Below, piece after piece: positions 1-11,799 of a DNA stretch of 64,000 nucleotides. Position 1 is the first letter of the stretch, and each line of letters begins with the position of its first letter. A program made the translations under genes and the position numbers. Under the pieces are notes generated by a model that did not search any database, was not told where the DNA came from, and saw nothing but the letters and a program-made list of their open reading frames with translations. Source of the DNA: Cymbidium sinense (taxonomy: Eukaryota > Streptophyta > Magnoliopsida > Asparagales > Orchidaceae); NCBI GenBank assembly GCA_021442155.1, contig CM038217.1:145449643-145513642 (forward strand). Reading direction: 5' to 3'.

Positions 1-130
1 GTGAAATTATTTCTAAGTGGTCTAGGCCCCGTGATTTTTTCCTCTCTTTTTGGGATTTTTTCACGTAAAAATTCTGGAGTTTCTTACTCTCTTATCAACT
101 ATCTCTGTGTGTGTTGGATTTCCATACAAT
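1..130 (+). repeat. Possible Ty1/copia LTR 3' end remnant
   Basis: The stretch with a pyrimidine-rich run, a TTTTTCACGTAAAA word and a TGTGTGTGTTGG word resembles the 3' part of plant copia LTRs from memory. No partner LTR, primer-binding site or coding region was found next to it, so this is a weak call. Confidence 0.25.
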
Positions 131-469
131 CTAAGACGTGAAATTTTATTCTACCATAACTAATTTTTTGGTACGCAATAATAAAGATAAGAGAAAGAAT
201 GATGGCATGTGCATCTCTAAATATAATTGTATTTGAGAACGATAATAGTTGACAAATATATATGGATTATCAAGTACTAAATAAAGTTATGTAATGGATA
301 GCTTATGAAACCTGCTAAAACATGTAAAAATCTTCACCAAATTAGATCTCAAATTGGGATAAAACCAAGTTTGAGTATGAAAAAAAGAATATAAAGAAGA
401 TCATATATAAATTAAAATAATGAGTCAATGGTGTTGACATTCAACATCTACTTTAAAATTTATATGTTT

Positions 470-1430
470 TATGAATGACATTTTGAGGTCATTCAAGATG
501 AAGTTTATAATTATCTTTCTTGAAGACATCCTCGATGACAACCACACATTGGATGTCATTTTGAACATGTGTTAAAAATGGTTGACTTTTTAAAGAAGAA
601 TCAATTTAAAGAAATATGATCTTTAGAAGAAAATTTTATTCTATTTGGGGTTTAGATTTGGTAATAAGAACTATATCAATACTAAGAAGATGAAATCCAT
701 CAAATATTGACCTTAACTACAAAACATGAAAGTTGTTTAAAGTTCCATGGGTGTGTAACAATATCTTAGAAAATCGTTTATAACTTCTATCTACTCATTA
801 GACTTATGCATTCACTAATAATAGGCGATTAAACTATCTTAAAAGAAAAAAAAATGATGGCATATTTCTTTTTTTTTAAAGAGTTATAATGTACTTCTTT
901 AAGATACTAAAAGGTTTTCAAAAGAATTTTCTAATGTATGATAAGGAACTTCTCACCTTTACTATGCCATAAAGTAATGGAGTCTTTATTTGCTCAAAAA
1001 TAGAAAAAATGGTTCATACTAATCATAAGTTGTTTGAATACCTAGAGATGAAGTCAAAGCTCCAATAAGTTGTTTACATGAAGTGGATAACATATTTATA
1101 GTAATTATATTTAGTCATTAAATATAAGGAGTGTAAAATAAGATAGTTGACATGCTTTCTAGACTATCATTGACTGTATTAGAAATATTCTTATTAAAAT
1201 CTTATTTATATGAGTGTGACTATAAACTTAATGAGGACTTTCGAGATATTATGAAAAGATTTTGAGAAGATGGATACATTATTGTAAAGGAAATTTTCTG
1301 TAAAAGGAACTAATTGTGTATACCTAAAGGTGGTAATCAAGTGAAAATATATAGGGGAAGTGTATATTTCTAGGATAGCCAAAGACTTTAGAGTGGAGAA
1401 GATGCTTCCATGCTTGTAATTATACATGCA
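470..1430 (+). pseudogene. Ty3/gypsy pol remnant (RT end, RNase H, integrase start)
   Basis: Broken + strand translation follows the order of a gypsy polyprotein. Around 500-545 is a degraded reverse transcriptase catalytic region (FLEDILDDN, where families have a YFDDIL-type motif). Around 610-660 is the 'LKK...ILFLGF'-like block. RNase H words follow at about 940-1180: YDKELL, HTNHK, KWI, then NKIVDMLSR, which matches the usual NKVADALSR end of RNase H. Around 1310-1330 the integrase N-terminal signature LCIPKG appears. Many stops and frameshifts interrupt it, so it is a fossil. No LTRs could be paired with it, and the clade cannot be named. Confidence 0.6.
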
Positions 1431-2213
1431 ATGGCTGAAAACGAAACTTCATGAAATTCATAAGAAGATCCATGTCATATTGCACATCAAATAAATTTAG
1501 GATCTTTAAGATTTCTATAAAAAAAACTGGATAATGCATATTAGTTTGCATTGCTCATCTCGATGACTACATACTCAGCGGTGAATATTGATAATATAAA
1601 GCCGTTCAAACCTTCAATATCAGATACTTGGATGGATGCATGAAGGTCGATCCTCCCTCGATGACTCACTCTTAGATCAATAGGATTAGCTAAAATAGCC
1701 ATAGCACTAAGGCACTTTACAAAAATGGGAAGACTGTAAATTTTATTTTATGTATTTCCACTGTAAAAAATACTGTGCATCTTATCCTAAACAAGTTGGC
1801 AACTTAGTTCATATATAGAATCACAATGCAGAAGCTGGGCCATAGAACTGTTCCTGCGAATAATGCATCTATGAGCTAAACTAAAAAGAATCCATCGAGG
1901 GACATTACTATAGAATCTAATGCCTTCCTGTAATGTTATCACAATATTCCCCAAAGTTTCAGAAAGATAAAACCATAAGATTTAATTACCACAGCGTTAT
2001 GAGCACTGAATTATACGTAGGTTTATGCCAATTTCTTTCTGAGGTAGTAATTAATGATTCATGCTGATTTCAAGATGTTCATAATTTGGGATGGTGGTAA
2101 CAGTGAAAAATAAAACCAATAAGTTCCCATTCTATTTCGGTGTGAATTTTTGGTTTTTTTAATGAAAATAAAAATATTATGATTTGAATTGATTTGATTT
2201 GGACTAAGAGTAT
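1431..2213. other. Intergenic, nothing recognised
   Basis: AT-rich sequence without a convincing open frame, repeat pair or RNA gene. It lies between the gypsy remnant and the direct repeat. Confidence 0.5.
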
Positions 2214-2740
2214 GGTTAGAATAGCTGTAATGATATGAAAATGTAATAGTGGAGCTGCTACAGAAAAAGTTGAGGTGGTATTATAATTTTATTTTTTTTT
2301 CAAAAAAGTTAGACTCTAGTTTTCTGGCAGACATCATATTCTATCAGGTCAGAGCTTTTCCACTTTAGCTTTTCAAAACACAGCCAAAGCGTAGTTTCCT
2401 AAGCATCACTTGCATTGTGATTCAGACTGCACTGTAAGCAGAAAGCTACCCCGAATGCAACCTAAATGAATAAGGATCTAGTTGGAACAGTTGTAGTAGA
2501 ATGAAAATGTAGTAGTGAAACTGCTTCAGAAGATGTCACTGTCTAAGGAGGTGTTGCGGATATATTTTTTTTTCAAAAAGTCATATCATAATTTTTTGAC
2601 AGTCACCATACTGCTAAGTCAAATTGGAAAACGCAGATTTTCCACCATAGCTTCTTCAAAATGTTATTTCCCAAATGCCACCTATGGAGTGATTTGAACG
2701 GCACCGCAGACAAAAAGCTGCTCCAAACATAACATAAATC
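2214..2740 (+). repeat. Imperfect ~260-bp tandem duplication
   Basis: Two neighbouring copies, about 2214-2457 and 2477-2740, share in order: ATGAAAATGTA(A/G)TAGTG, a GCT(A/T)CAGAA word, a T-run followed by CAAAAA, a TTTTCCAC word, AGCTT(C)TTCAAAA, and an ending with GCAGA-AAAGCT-CC. They differ by many substitutions and small indels, so the duplication is old. The short open frame at 2515-2697 lies wholly inside the second copy and has no family likeness. Confidence 0.6.
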
Positions 2741-3044
2741 AGTTTACTTGTTTAATTTTATTTGACAAAGGTTTTTTTTTTATATTTATAAGGGGATTGA
2801 TATTTCTCCATATAAATCATCCATTTCAATTTTTTTATTTTAATTTGTATCAATATTTTTTATTTTATAATATAAAGAAATCAAATTATTTGTGTATCTT
2901 TCAATTATAATTTTTTATTTATCTGTTTAAATCTTATTTTTATTAATTAAGCACATTTGTTTTATTTATACATAGTTGTCATGTAGTCAAATTACTTTAT
3001 ATCTACATGTTTTCCCCCAAAAATTCAAACAAAAAATGTTATAA

Positions 3045-3053
3045 TTAAAAGAA
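3045..3053 (+). repeat. Target site duplication, left (TTAAAAGAA)
   Basis: The 9-bp word TTAAAAGAA directly precedes the left inverted end of the Mutator-like element and recurs exactly at 7808-7816 after the right end. Nine base pairs is the usual duplication length for MULEs. Confidence 0.85.
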
Positions 3054-3170
3054 GAAAGAATTTTTAAATTAAGTATTAAATAATAATTAATTATTATATT
3101 AAGTACATTTAAAAAAATTTAAATATAGGTACAGTCACCCCATAAGTGGGTGACTAACCAGCCATCTCAC
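3054..3170 (+). repeat. MULE left terminal inverted repeat
   Basis: Begins GAAAGAATTTTTAAATTAAG and pairs with the reverse complement of 7690-7807, which begins GACAAAATTTTAAATTATG. One single-base indel and scattered substitutions separate them. Confidence 0.85.
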
Positions 3171-4559
3171 CGGAGGTGGTCCATCACTGCTATCGCATAA
3201 TAGAATGTCGACTTTAAGAAAGCTATCGACCATTATCTACGAATTTCACCAGAAAGAATCACCATAAGTGGGTGACTTTCCTGCTATGATTTTTTTTAAA
3301 AAAAAACAAGATGTCATTTTTACCAGCTACAGGAAATACAAACAAATAGTAAAGGAATAGTCAGAAATTTAAACTGGCAGCATCAAACAGATGTACTACT
3401 AATCAAATGATACCAAAAAATTTCATTCATAAGTAAACTCGTGTGATAAAAGAGAACTATAGAAATATCCAAGAACTATATAAAACACTTCTATATTAAT
3501 ACCGACATCTATATGATATCGCAAAGACTACCCTGAGTATAGTCGTGGTCGTGAATGGACAAATGATGGGAGACATCATGTGGTCCCCGATCCTAGCTAA
3601 ACTCGACCCCATCTCTCGTCAAGTCTCAGAGATACCCAACCCATGCAATGTCCATATGGTACGACCGAGCTCCAAAAAGTAGATGACCTTGGATCAAAGA
3701 TAAGGCCCGCTTCATGTCACGCTATGAAGTCGAGCGAATCGAGCCATATGCTCGCTGAGACGTCTTTGCGTAGTTGATGTGGGTTCTCGATCTCATCGAC
3801 ACATACTTATATGGCTATTGGAAGTCCGCCACCCGACGCCCAAAAAAAGGTCGAAGAGGTCCTCGCCGCCAAGATATACTCACTCCATAAGAACTAGTTT
3901 AAAATGTTACTAAAAATTTGTAGATACAATAAAGTAAATTTGTAAATAGTGTTATCTTAATATATACTCGGTAGTGCTCAGGGTAGTAAGTCATGGTGGA
4001 TCAAAGGCGTCTGGAAGTACAACGATGCCCAATCTAAATCATGACATTGCGACCGGGGCCAATGTAAGTGTCATCTACCACAACAATGTGATCTCTATGA
4101 GCCTACAAAGCTTTGATGATATCAACCCCAGACGGCTTTCCTCGCCATCAACTCTTGAAACTGGGATCCATCGACATATCGGGGGTAACAAACTAATGAA
4201 TGACTCTGTCAGGAAGGTGCCACTCCACCCTCTTCCAGTTGATCAATGGAACTCATGCTAGCCAGACAGCCTTGCCAACTGGGCAAATACTAGAGAGGCG
4301 ACCTCTAATCAGAATGTCATATGGGTCACAAGTAACCTGCATTTGTTAGTGAATGTTAGATATTGGTATGATAAAATTCAGTGAAAATAAGTTATAAAAT
4401 TTAAGAGCACTGCTCAAGATGCTCCATCTAGCTCATCCAAAAAATCGATATTCGAATGACATCATACCTCCTTCTCCACCTAAGTAAACCAATTTTCATG
4501 TACAAATCAGTTAATTGCAACTCAGTATGTTAAAACAGGTGAAATAAATTTTAGTTTTC

Positions 4560-6850
4560 TAACCTGAAACCAATGCTGAGCCCATCGAGATCTCTAGGGT
4601 ATGGAACATGTAATGTTGGTCTCCCTACATGATGTCGCTCCCAAGACTATATCTGGAGCAATTGAAGACACCCGACCATGTTAGGCCCCTTCGGTCTGGT
4701 AGACTCATGTAACTCCCTGTATAAATGTGCTAACACTTCGCCTCCTATCGAGAATGTACTAAATGTGTCTAGATCTTCTAACAATGGTATATATTGCAAG
4801 TGCACCTCTGACCCAGATGTATATGGTAGTAAGAAACTCCCCAGAAGGAACAACACATATGCTCGTACATGTCTGCTAAAGTCCAACTGGGAGGTCAAGA
4901 GAACTCCTGAAAAATGTTCAAGATAACCTTCGCCATGTCCTGCATGTGCCTACCCCATCCAGAATGTGTAATGGACTACTAGGTCAACTGGGTCATGATA
5001 CACAGTGTCTGCAATGGGATGTCCACCCAATAGCTCATCGCAACAATCAGGCCAACTCTATCACCGCTTCCCCTATCCAACAACGATCGGCCTGACAATC
5101 GGTGGTCCGTCTATGCGCAAACCCAAGATCATTACAACATCTTGCAATGTCACTGTCATCTCTCCTACAGCAAAATGGAAAGTGTTGGTCTGGGGAGACC
5201 AACACTCAACTAACGCTCAACCAACCCTGAATGCTTATCTAAGATTATATATAAATCGCTCCTTGCTGAAACAATAGGCAACAGCTGTTGAATGCACATT
5301 AAGAACCAGAGCCAGGATTCATTATTCTCAGATTCAACCACAGCAAAAGCAAGCAAAATAGTCGGATCAATACTTTAGGAGCAGTATCTCGATACTTGCC
5401 TAGTAAGAACGCTCTCCATCGGAACGGCGACAAAATCTCCAACCAAAATTGATGGTCCAAAAGCCTCAGAACAATCTCAAACCGCATGTATCGATGATTC
5501 GTAAAGTCAGTAGCATAATGAATCCATAAATAAGCCTAGAGAGCGATATGACTCCTCCAAACTGCCAAATATTATTCTGATATTCTTACGTCGCACATCC
5601 CAAGCCTTCATGTAAGAGACTTTAATATTAAATTTCAATTTCATCTTTCATATGATCTCTCTAGGTTTCAAGTCTATCTGAAATCGCATAACTAACATTA
5701 TGAAATAACTAATGAACTTAGAAGTGCACTGACGATGTCCAGAACCACTGATAGTGCTAACACATGTGTGCGGTGCACCTAAAGTTGATATCCTCCAGGC
5801 ACCTCCCAACCTCTTGCCGCTACGGTATGCATTGGCAAGATCGTTAGATTACTATGTGCACATATGCATAAAATTCTTCTGATTCGAAGTGATGGTAAGG
5901 AATTGAACATTATTAAGAATTGACCAACCAATTGCTGCAAACTAAAGCTCCTTCTTATTTGAGAAACACATACCTTCATATAACTTAATTGGAACTTCGA
6001 TGTCATCTGAAAAACTTGAACTATCAAATGGACCATCAAACATAATATCTGCATCACAATCTTTTATGGTTTGGCATATGCGTACATAGTCGTTATTGCA
6101 AATCATAGCATCGTCATTTGATGAATTCTGGATTGAATGACTCCAAATAAGCTCGTGACCAATATTGATGTCACATAAATTAGCATTACCTGAAAAGAAT
6201 CCTCATCAGTATCGCTATGATCAGATGCATTGTTTGATTCGCTATTCATCATTTTGTGCTCATCATCTGATAATACTCTAGATGAACTAGGTTGCTCATG
6301 CAGTTATACTTGAACATGCAACTCAGTTCTGTATTAAAAAGTTATAATCTTTTAAAAAATAGATGATACCCTAAACAAAAAAATGAAGACACTAACACTG
6401 CTATTGAGGTAAATTCTTACCTTATTTCTGGGTCGTTATAGTTCTGTTGTAGTACAACAATAGTTGGCCAAGTGAACTCATGAGCGTAATCGGATTGAAC
6501 ATTATGCTGCATGAGATCAGGATCAATTTCAGCTGCAGCAGTACATTGTAGCTTTACTTTCACATAAAGAACTAATGTCTGGTGGAAAGTTTCATCCAGT
6601 ACAATACTGCAAACTTCATCATCAGAAACAATAGAAGCTATGTATCTCGCCCGACAGGAAAACGACATGTAATTTCCACTATGAAGTTATCATCATAATG
6701 TTGAGATCTAAGCACTTTCTGTTTTAAATCTTTTAAGTTTGCATGGCGCAAAACTCGCATGGGATAATTTTTGCCACCAACATAACTTGGAATGAACTGA
6801 TCATCAACGATCAGTTGACCATCATAGAAGAGAACTATGGACGAGCTTCT
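4560..6850 (-). pseudogene. Broken MULE transposase joined to a plant mobile domain
   Basis: Read on the minus strand. The 5' part near 6850-6660 gives LFYDGQLIVDD and YVGGKNYPMRVLRHANL, a block typical of plant MULE proteins. After a frameshift it continues through an open stretch at 6668-6417 (YIASIVSDDEV). Near 5975-5940 the MuDR N-terminal signature EGMCFSNKKEL is followed by a stop. Near 5440-5245 GKYRDTAPK and, in another frame, LLAFAVVESENNESWLWFL mark the start of the DDE transposase core. The C-terminal half of the transposase is absent. The plant mobile domain follows at once: TFHFAVGEMTVTLQDVV near 5190-5140, then HVRAYVLFLLGSFLLP and HLYRELHESTRP at 4898-4680, then VGRPT. Fusion of this domain to MULE proteins is known in plants. 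Several stops and frameshifts make this copy inactive. The domain boundaries are approximate. Confidence 0.8.
4590..5190 (-). pseudogene. Plant mobile domain (aminotransferase-like, PMD) segment
   Basis: This is the best-preserved coding stretch in the MULE. On the minus strand it shows in order TLQDVVMILGLRIDGPPI, a degraded centre, ARAY-like VRAYVLFLLGSFLLP, LPLLEDLD-type text, VLAHLYRELHESTRP and GCLQLLQ, then WERHHVGRPT. These are the ordered hallmarks of the plant mobile domain also found in the MAIN and MAIL cellular proteins. It is interrupted by stops and at least one frame change. The plus-strand open frames at 4678-4926 and 5005-5277 are its antisense shadows. Confidence 0.8.
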
Positions 6851-7419
6851 GACTCATCCTAGTATAGGCTCAGAAACCAAATTTCTAACACAACCTAAAG
6901 ATTAATGCAGGTCAGCCAAAATAAAAAAAATATCTAGAAATGGATCTAACTCTAACGCAAACCAAAAAAATGCTAATAATAATAATTTATCACAACAGGG
7001 CACGCAATCTTCACTCTATTCATCTCATAGCTTAGCCAAAAAAAGCTAATAATAGTAATTCACATGTCCTATAGGCATGTCCTAGAATATTGAATACAAA
7101 CATATTGAATGCAGAACATATCAGTTGCAGTAAAATTTTCATAATATAAAACTTTAAACAGAAAAAAATCAACTCTATAATTAAATATCCTAACAAAATA
7201 TGACAAACCTAGATAAAATAAAGTCTCTTGATTCATGAGCATTATAATATGGTTCTTCTTTTTTGTAATTAGGAAGTGAGATTAATATTTGCTTATTATG
7301 CCCAATAGGTATTGGAAAATTATTGCTATTGGTGTATTTGAATTAGAAAGAAATGCTTGGAAATGATTATACCGAACTTGAATGATGGTGGAGACGCGGA
7401 GCCAATGGAGCTCATGCTT

Positions 7420-7535
7420 CGGATGTCGAAAGGAGTTTGCAGGGTCGGGATGTCGAATGGAACACTTGCGGGGTCGGTCGGGATGTCGAAAGGAGCTTGT
7501 GGGGTCGGTCAGGATGTCGAAAGGAGCTTGTGCCG
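7420..7535 (+). repeat. ~32-bp tandem repeat (GGATGTCGAAAGGAG)
   Basis: Four spaced copies of the word GGATGTCGAA(A/T)GGA(G/A) occur near 7421, 7449, 7481 and 7512, separated by GGGTCGG-rich text. The block lies just inside the right end of the MULE and is more G-rich than the rest of the element. Confidence 0.75.
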
Positions 7536-7567
7536 CGTGGGGTCCAGGGCCGATAATTTAGGGCGAA

Positions 7568-7731
7568 GCCAGTCGCCCAATAATCGGTCGACTAGCTTCA
7601 CTTAAAGCCAGTTGATTGATTATCGGGTGACTGGCCTTAAGCAGAGCCAGTCGCCTCATTAATGGGCAACTAGTCCTAAGCCACCTTAGCAATGAGGTGG
7701 ATGGCCAGTCGCCCACTTATGGGGCGACTGT
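7568..7731. repeat. Series of four palindromic 'GCCAGTCGCC' units
   Basis: Units begin at 7568, 7607, 7646 and 7704. Each runs GCCAGT(C/T)G, a short AT-rich middle, then a complementary (C/T)GACT-type end, so each can fold into a hairpin. The last unit belongs to the terminal inverted repeat itself. The left end of the element shows one such unit at about 3134-3154 and a partial one near 3260-3280. Confidence 0.75.
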
Positions 7732-7807
7732 GCCTATATTTAATTTTTTTAAAACATACTTGATATAATAATTAATTATTATTTAATACATAATTTAAAA
7801 TTTTGTC
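7690..7807 (-). repeat. MULE right terminal inverted repeat
   Basis: Reverse complement of the left end (3054-3170). It is followed directly by the second copy of the 9-bp target word TTAAAAGAA at 7808-7816. Confidence 0.85.
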
Positions 7808-7816
7808 TTAAAAGAA

Positions 7817-8508
7817 TAGGGAAAATTGACTAAGTATGCCTCATGCTATACCGTTGAACTACATCCCACTTGAAGCACGTGACAACTTCTCCCCATTCGC
7901 AACTTTGCATTCCCTCTCACAACTATGCTTCTTCTTCTACTTCTTTTTTTTTTTTTTTTTTGATGCGAGAATTAAGAAGAACTTGATGGTATACTTGAAT
8001 CAAACAGCATTATTGACAAACTTCAACAACTATACTTATGAATTTCTGATGTGAAGATGATATTATAGGCATATGATTGAAGTGAATCTTTTAATGATCC
8101 ATATGATATATATTAGATATAAGGAAGAATGTATTTAAGAAAATAGATATTTAAATAATTTTGATAGTAACATAAGCACAAAGCAAAGTTTGAATATATT
8201 TGAAGAACTATCGAAAAAAAAGTTTGAACTATATTAGAACTAGGCAAAACTTGATTCAAATATAATTCAAATCAAGTTTAATTTTTATTCGATTAAGCCT
8301 TAAATCTTGATTAAATCGATATAAATCAAGTTTCAAAAAGGTTTAAATGCTATTCAAACTATGTTCAAACTTGATTAGCTTATATTCAAGCATAGTTTGA
8401 ACTTGATTTTAATATTGTTTAACTTCTATTCAACTCGATTCAACTGCTGTCACTTCAATTCATAATTTGATCTTTATTCAAATTCATTGAACTTATCTTT
8501 TAGGAGCA
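7817..8508. other. Intergenic spacer with a TTGATT/TTCAAA word cluster
   Basis: No gene is seen. A T-run lies at about 7943-7961. From 8213 to 8480 the words CTTGATT, TTCAAAC, ATTCAAAT and AAATCAAGTTT recur many times on both strands, which looks like an old, scrambled short-period repeat. The spacer ends at the LTR element. Confidence 0.5.
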
Positions 8509-8513
8509 CTTTT

Positions 8514-9455
8514 TGATATGAGTCCATATCCCCAAATCAACAACAGAAGCAAAAGGGATAGAAGAAGACCAAATTGGCTAAAGGATTTTACAAATATACT
8601 AAAAATATAACATCAACAGTAAATTACGTGCACTGAGAGGAATAAAGAATACAATTACAAAACAAATTAACAGTTTTTAGAGCAGTAGGATAAATACTTT
8701 ACAGCTATAACAATATAAGATCCCAAGAACCAGACTGTACTAAATACAATAATATGCAAAACAGTTCAAAACCAAAACCAACAGAAGCAAGGACATTAGA
8801 TCATTCAATAAAGAAACCTTGTCCAGAAACCAGTACAAGGCCATAACAGAAATAACTGCCAATAGAATAAACTACAAGCACCACTAATATCCGAATGATA
8901 TAGAAGAACATTAAGCTAGTAATGTATGTAAATTAGTTACAAAAGCATAAGAGATCTAAGAAGAGCATAAAAAAAACTATAAATAGAGATGAGAAAAGCA
9001 AACAGAGGATCGAAGAAATCTTTCAAGAATCTCCTCCTTCCTTGTCTCCAATCTAATCCCCCTTTCTCTGAGTATTTCCCAAGATGGACTTAGCTGGAAT
9101 AAGCTGTCCTGGAGCCATCTCTCTCTCGATCCCTTCTTCTCACACCTCCTCAGAACTTCAACGCCGAATGGCCAAATGACCTGCACCCCATAGCTCCTTT
9201 CCAATTCGAAACAAGAATCTTCCCCAGCAAGCTTCATCAGAGGGCAGAGATCAACACACCCGTAGCACATTGGTTCTGACCGGGCATCCAACATCATCAA
9301 TCGACACGTAATCCACTAAACAAATCGAGAAGGGCGAAGCTTGAAGAGGCGAGATGAAATCCCAATCCGAAATTGCAATAAGGAAACATTAGTTTGGAGT
9401 GAGAATAATTCAACGGTTGAGTGTAATTATTAAGTCTATCAAGGACCATCTTGGC
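8514..9455 (+). repeat. 5' LTR of chromovirus (3' boundary approximate)
   Basis: Starts TGATATGAGTCCATATCC, as the 3' LTR does at 13614. The two LTRs stay alignable through ATCTAATCCCCCTTTCTCTG and TAATCCACTAAACAAATC. After that this copy has lost a segment of roughly 200 bp present in the other. The end is blurred; it lies near 9450. Confidence 0.75.
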
Positions 9456-9689
9456 TGGACATTTCACTGAAAAAAATGGGAAGGAATATCAGACTGACCA
9501 TATGAGAAGACTTAATAAGATAGAAACCCAGATGTATTATGCTCTTAATTGAGGTAGCAAGAAGATTATCTTCTATAGAAGAAAAATTGGAAAACAATCA
9601 TCAAGAATATCAACAATCACGTATGTATCTCTCATCGAAAATTCTTTTCCAAATATAGACATAACCACAAAGACAATAGACCGAAAGTA

Positions 9690-10355
9690 GATATGCCAAG
9701 GTTCAAAAAACCCGAGGTTGGTCGCTCAAAGCGCACCAATTTTTCAGATATAGCATCGAGGACCAAAAATTCTTAATTGCATGTTTACCAAAGATTAAGT
9801 CGGTAATTAATGTAAATAAATGCATTCATATGGACACAATTCAAAGAATGATCATTCAAAGATTTGGTCCATCTTTATACGAGATTTGAGAGGAGAATTG
9901 AAATTACAAATGAAATCTGCCGGACTTTCTATAATGAATTTGAGGAATTTAATCATGTGTATCCCACAATTTTACAAAGTTGTTTTGAATTTGGCTTAAG
10001 ACATGATATCAAAAGGGAAGTAAGAGCACTACAGCCCAATTTCCTACAGCAAGCCTTCCAGTTAGCTAAACTTATGGAAGATAGGCTAGCTGATGAAGTT
10101 AACATGACAAAAAATTACAGAACCACTCCAGCTCAACCATTTAAACAACCACAAACTTACCAACCATCTTTACTGCCCACACCTTCAGCATTTCACCAGA
10201 GCAATATTATGACCAACAAACAAAACATTCCAATCCAAAAATTAACACCAACACAGTTAGAAGAAAGAAGAAGGAAGAGATTATATTTTAAGCGTGATGA
10301 AAAGTATCAGAGGTCATCTCAAATCCAAACTGCTTGCATTAATGGTGATCAATGA
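9690..10355 (+). pseudogene. gag-like capsid region of chromovirus
   Basis: Translation of 9690-9760 gives VDMPRFKKPEVGRS, matching the usual 'PxFxGxDPxGW' start of plant gypsy capsid. Stops follow. An intact frame of 163 residues from 9864 continues with LYTRFERRIEITNE, a Glu-rich middle, FGLRHDIKREV and the LAKLMEDR helix typical of the family. No zinc-knuckle CCHC motif was seen before the frame ends at 10355. The region is not functional as read. Confidence 0.7.
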
Positions 10356-10639
10356 AGATCAAGATCAATACATACAAGAAGCGAACCGTAATCGCAAGTA
10401 ATACAAGAAGAATTCAAATCACCTCAATGCATTTTTATTCTAATAATCTTAAGATTACAAGGATTGATTGAAAATATAAAAGTACAAGTTGATTGATTCA
10501 ACTCACAATTTCATTCAATCAAAACTAGCAAAATTTATTGACTAAAGTAGCACTGCATTAGTTTTTCAAGTATTAGTAAATGGGAAAACTTTAAAATAAT
10601 ATGTTCTAATATTCCCATACAACTACAAGGAAATACTTT

Positions 10640-10795
10640 TACCACTGATTGCTATCTGTTACCCATGCAAGGAGCAGATGTAGTTTTGGGTGTTCAATGG
10701 CTAGAACAATTGGGTGAATGCATAATTGATTACAAAACCGACTATGAAATTTACCTTAATGATATTAAGATACAAGGATACCTCTACAATGGATA
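10640..10795 (+). pseudogene. Aspartic protease region of chromovirus pol
   Basis: The translation contains LLPMQGADVVLGVQWL followed by LGECIIDYKT, which in gypsy elements is the C-terminal half of the retropepsin domain. The catalytic Asp-Ser/Thr-Gly part upstream is not recognisable. Confidence 0.6.
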
Positions 10796-11039
10796 GCATT
10801 TCATTCCATCACCAAAATTGCACAAAAGAATGATATAGTTTCATATTTCATATTTCAAATAAATAGGAAACAGATTCCTCTATAAAAGATTTCAGTGACT
10901 TACCTGCAGGGATACATCAAGTATTATCCCAATATCAAGAACTATTTCAAAAGCTTACCTCCAAGAAGATATCAGATCCATCTCACACCGGAACTCAAAT
11001 CAAAATTGAGGCTCAGATATCCACATTTCAAAAATAGAA

Positions 11040-11780
11040 ATTGAAAAACTAATTAAAGAAATGTTGACGGTATAATCGAGAATTCTCTCTCCAAAGACTA
11101 ATCAAAAGAAAGATGGAACTTGGAGATTTTGTGTGGATTACATAGCCCTCAATAGAGTAATAATACCTGACAGATTTTCTATCCATACTCCTGAGGAACT
11201 TATGGATGAATTATATGGAGCTACAATATTTTCAAAATTAGACCTAAGGTCAGGTTATCACTAAATCAGAATGGCTGAAGAACACATCTATGAAACAGCC
11301 TTTAGAACTCATGAGGGACACTATGAGTTTATGACAATGCCATTTGGCCTCACAAATGCACCATCAACATTCCAAGCTTTAATGAATGCAATACTTAAAC
11401 CCTTTTAAAGAAAGTTTGTCTTAGTATTTTTTGATGATATCCTGATATATAGCAAGACCTTGGAATTACATCAAAAGCATCTCCAAAAGGTAAAACAACT
11501 CAAGCAAAGATTCACTATTTATCGTGCCAACTAAATGCTCATTTATACAAGACAAAATTGAGTATTTAGGACACATCTCACAAAAAAAGATTCAAGAAGT
11601 ACAAGCATGGGTAAGTTTAAAAAAAGAGTTAAGAGGTTTTTTGGGCTTAAGCTATTATAGAAAATTTGTTAAACTATGCACCATTGCCTCTCCATTAACT
11701 TCTATGTTAGCCAAACGTAATAGAAGAAGCAAAACATCCTTTGTCAAATTAAAACAAGCAATGACATCACTACCAAGATA
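11040..11780 (+). pseudogene. Reverse transcriptase region of chromovirus pol
   Basis: In order: [31 protein letters not shown] followed by a stop where the family has Gln; [16 protein letters not shown]; and the catalytic block VFFDDILIYS with both aspartates kept (about 11425-11455). A frameshift follows near 11515. The frame from 11524 continues with IEYLGHIS and LRGFLGLSYYRKFVK, the thumb and connection part. The gene is broken, but most signature words are legible. Confidence 0.85.
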
Positions 11781-11799
11781 GCTTATCCAAATTTTGCCA

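Larger units (their letters stand above)
3054..7807 (-). mobile_element. Mutator-like DNA transposon (MULE) with plant mobile domain
   Basis: The element is 4754 bp. Its ends are inverted repeats of about 115 bp (3054-3170 and 7690-7807). The reverse complement of the right end matches the left end almost base for base, including TAATAATTAATTATTATAT and a CCCCATAAGTGGG word. A 9-bp direct duplication flanks it. Long terminal inverted repeats plus a 9-bp duplication are the standard MULE signature. The interior carries, on the minus strand, a broken MuDR-type transposase followed by a plant mobile domain. Near the right end are short tandem repeats and a series of palindromes. The terminal repeats still agree closely, whereas the coding region has frameshifts and stops. 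It is therefore probably non-autonomous now. Confidence 0.9.

Noticed and set aside
4678..5277. Two + strand frames inside the MULE
   Set aside because: They are antisense to the plant mobile domain, which is the recognisable strand.
9430..9480. tRNA primer-binding site after the 5' LTR
   Set aside because: TGGCTGGACATTTC after the blurred LTR end does not match the usual plant Met-tRNA site, and the boundary is uncertain.
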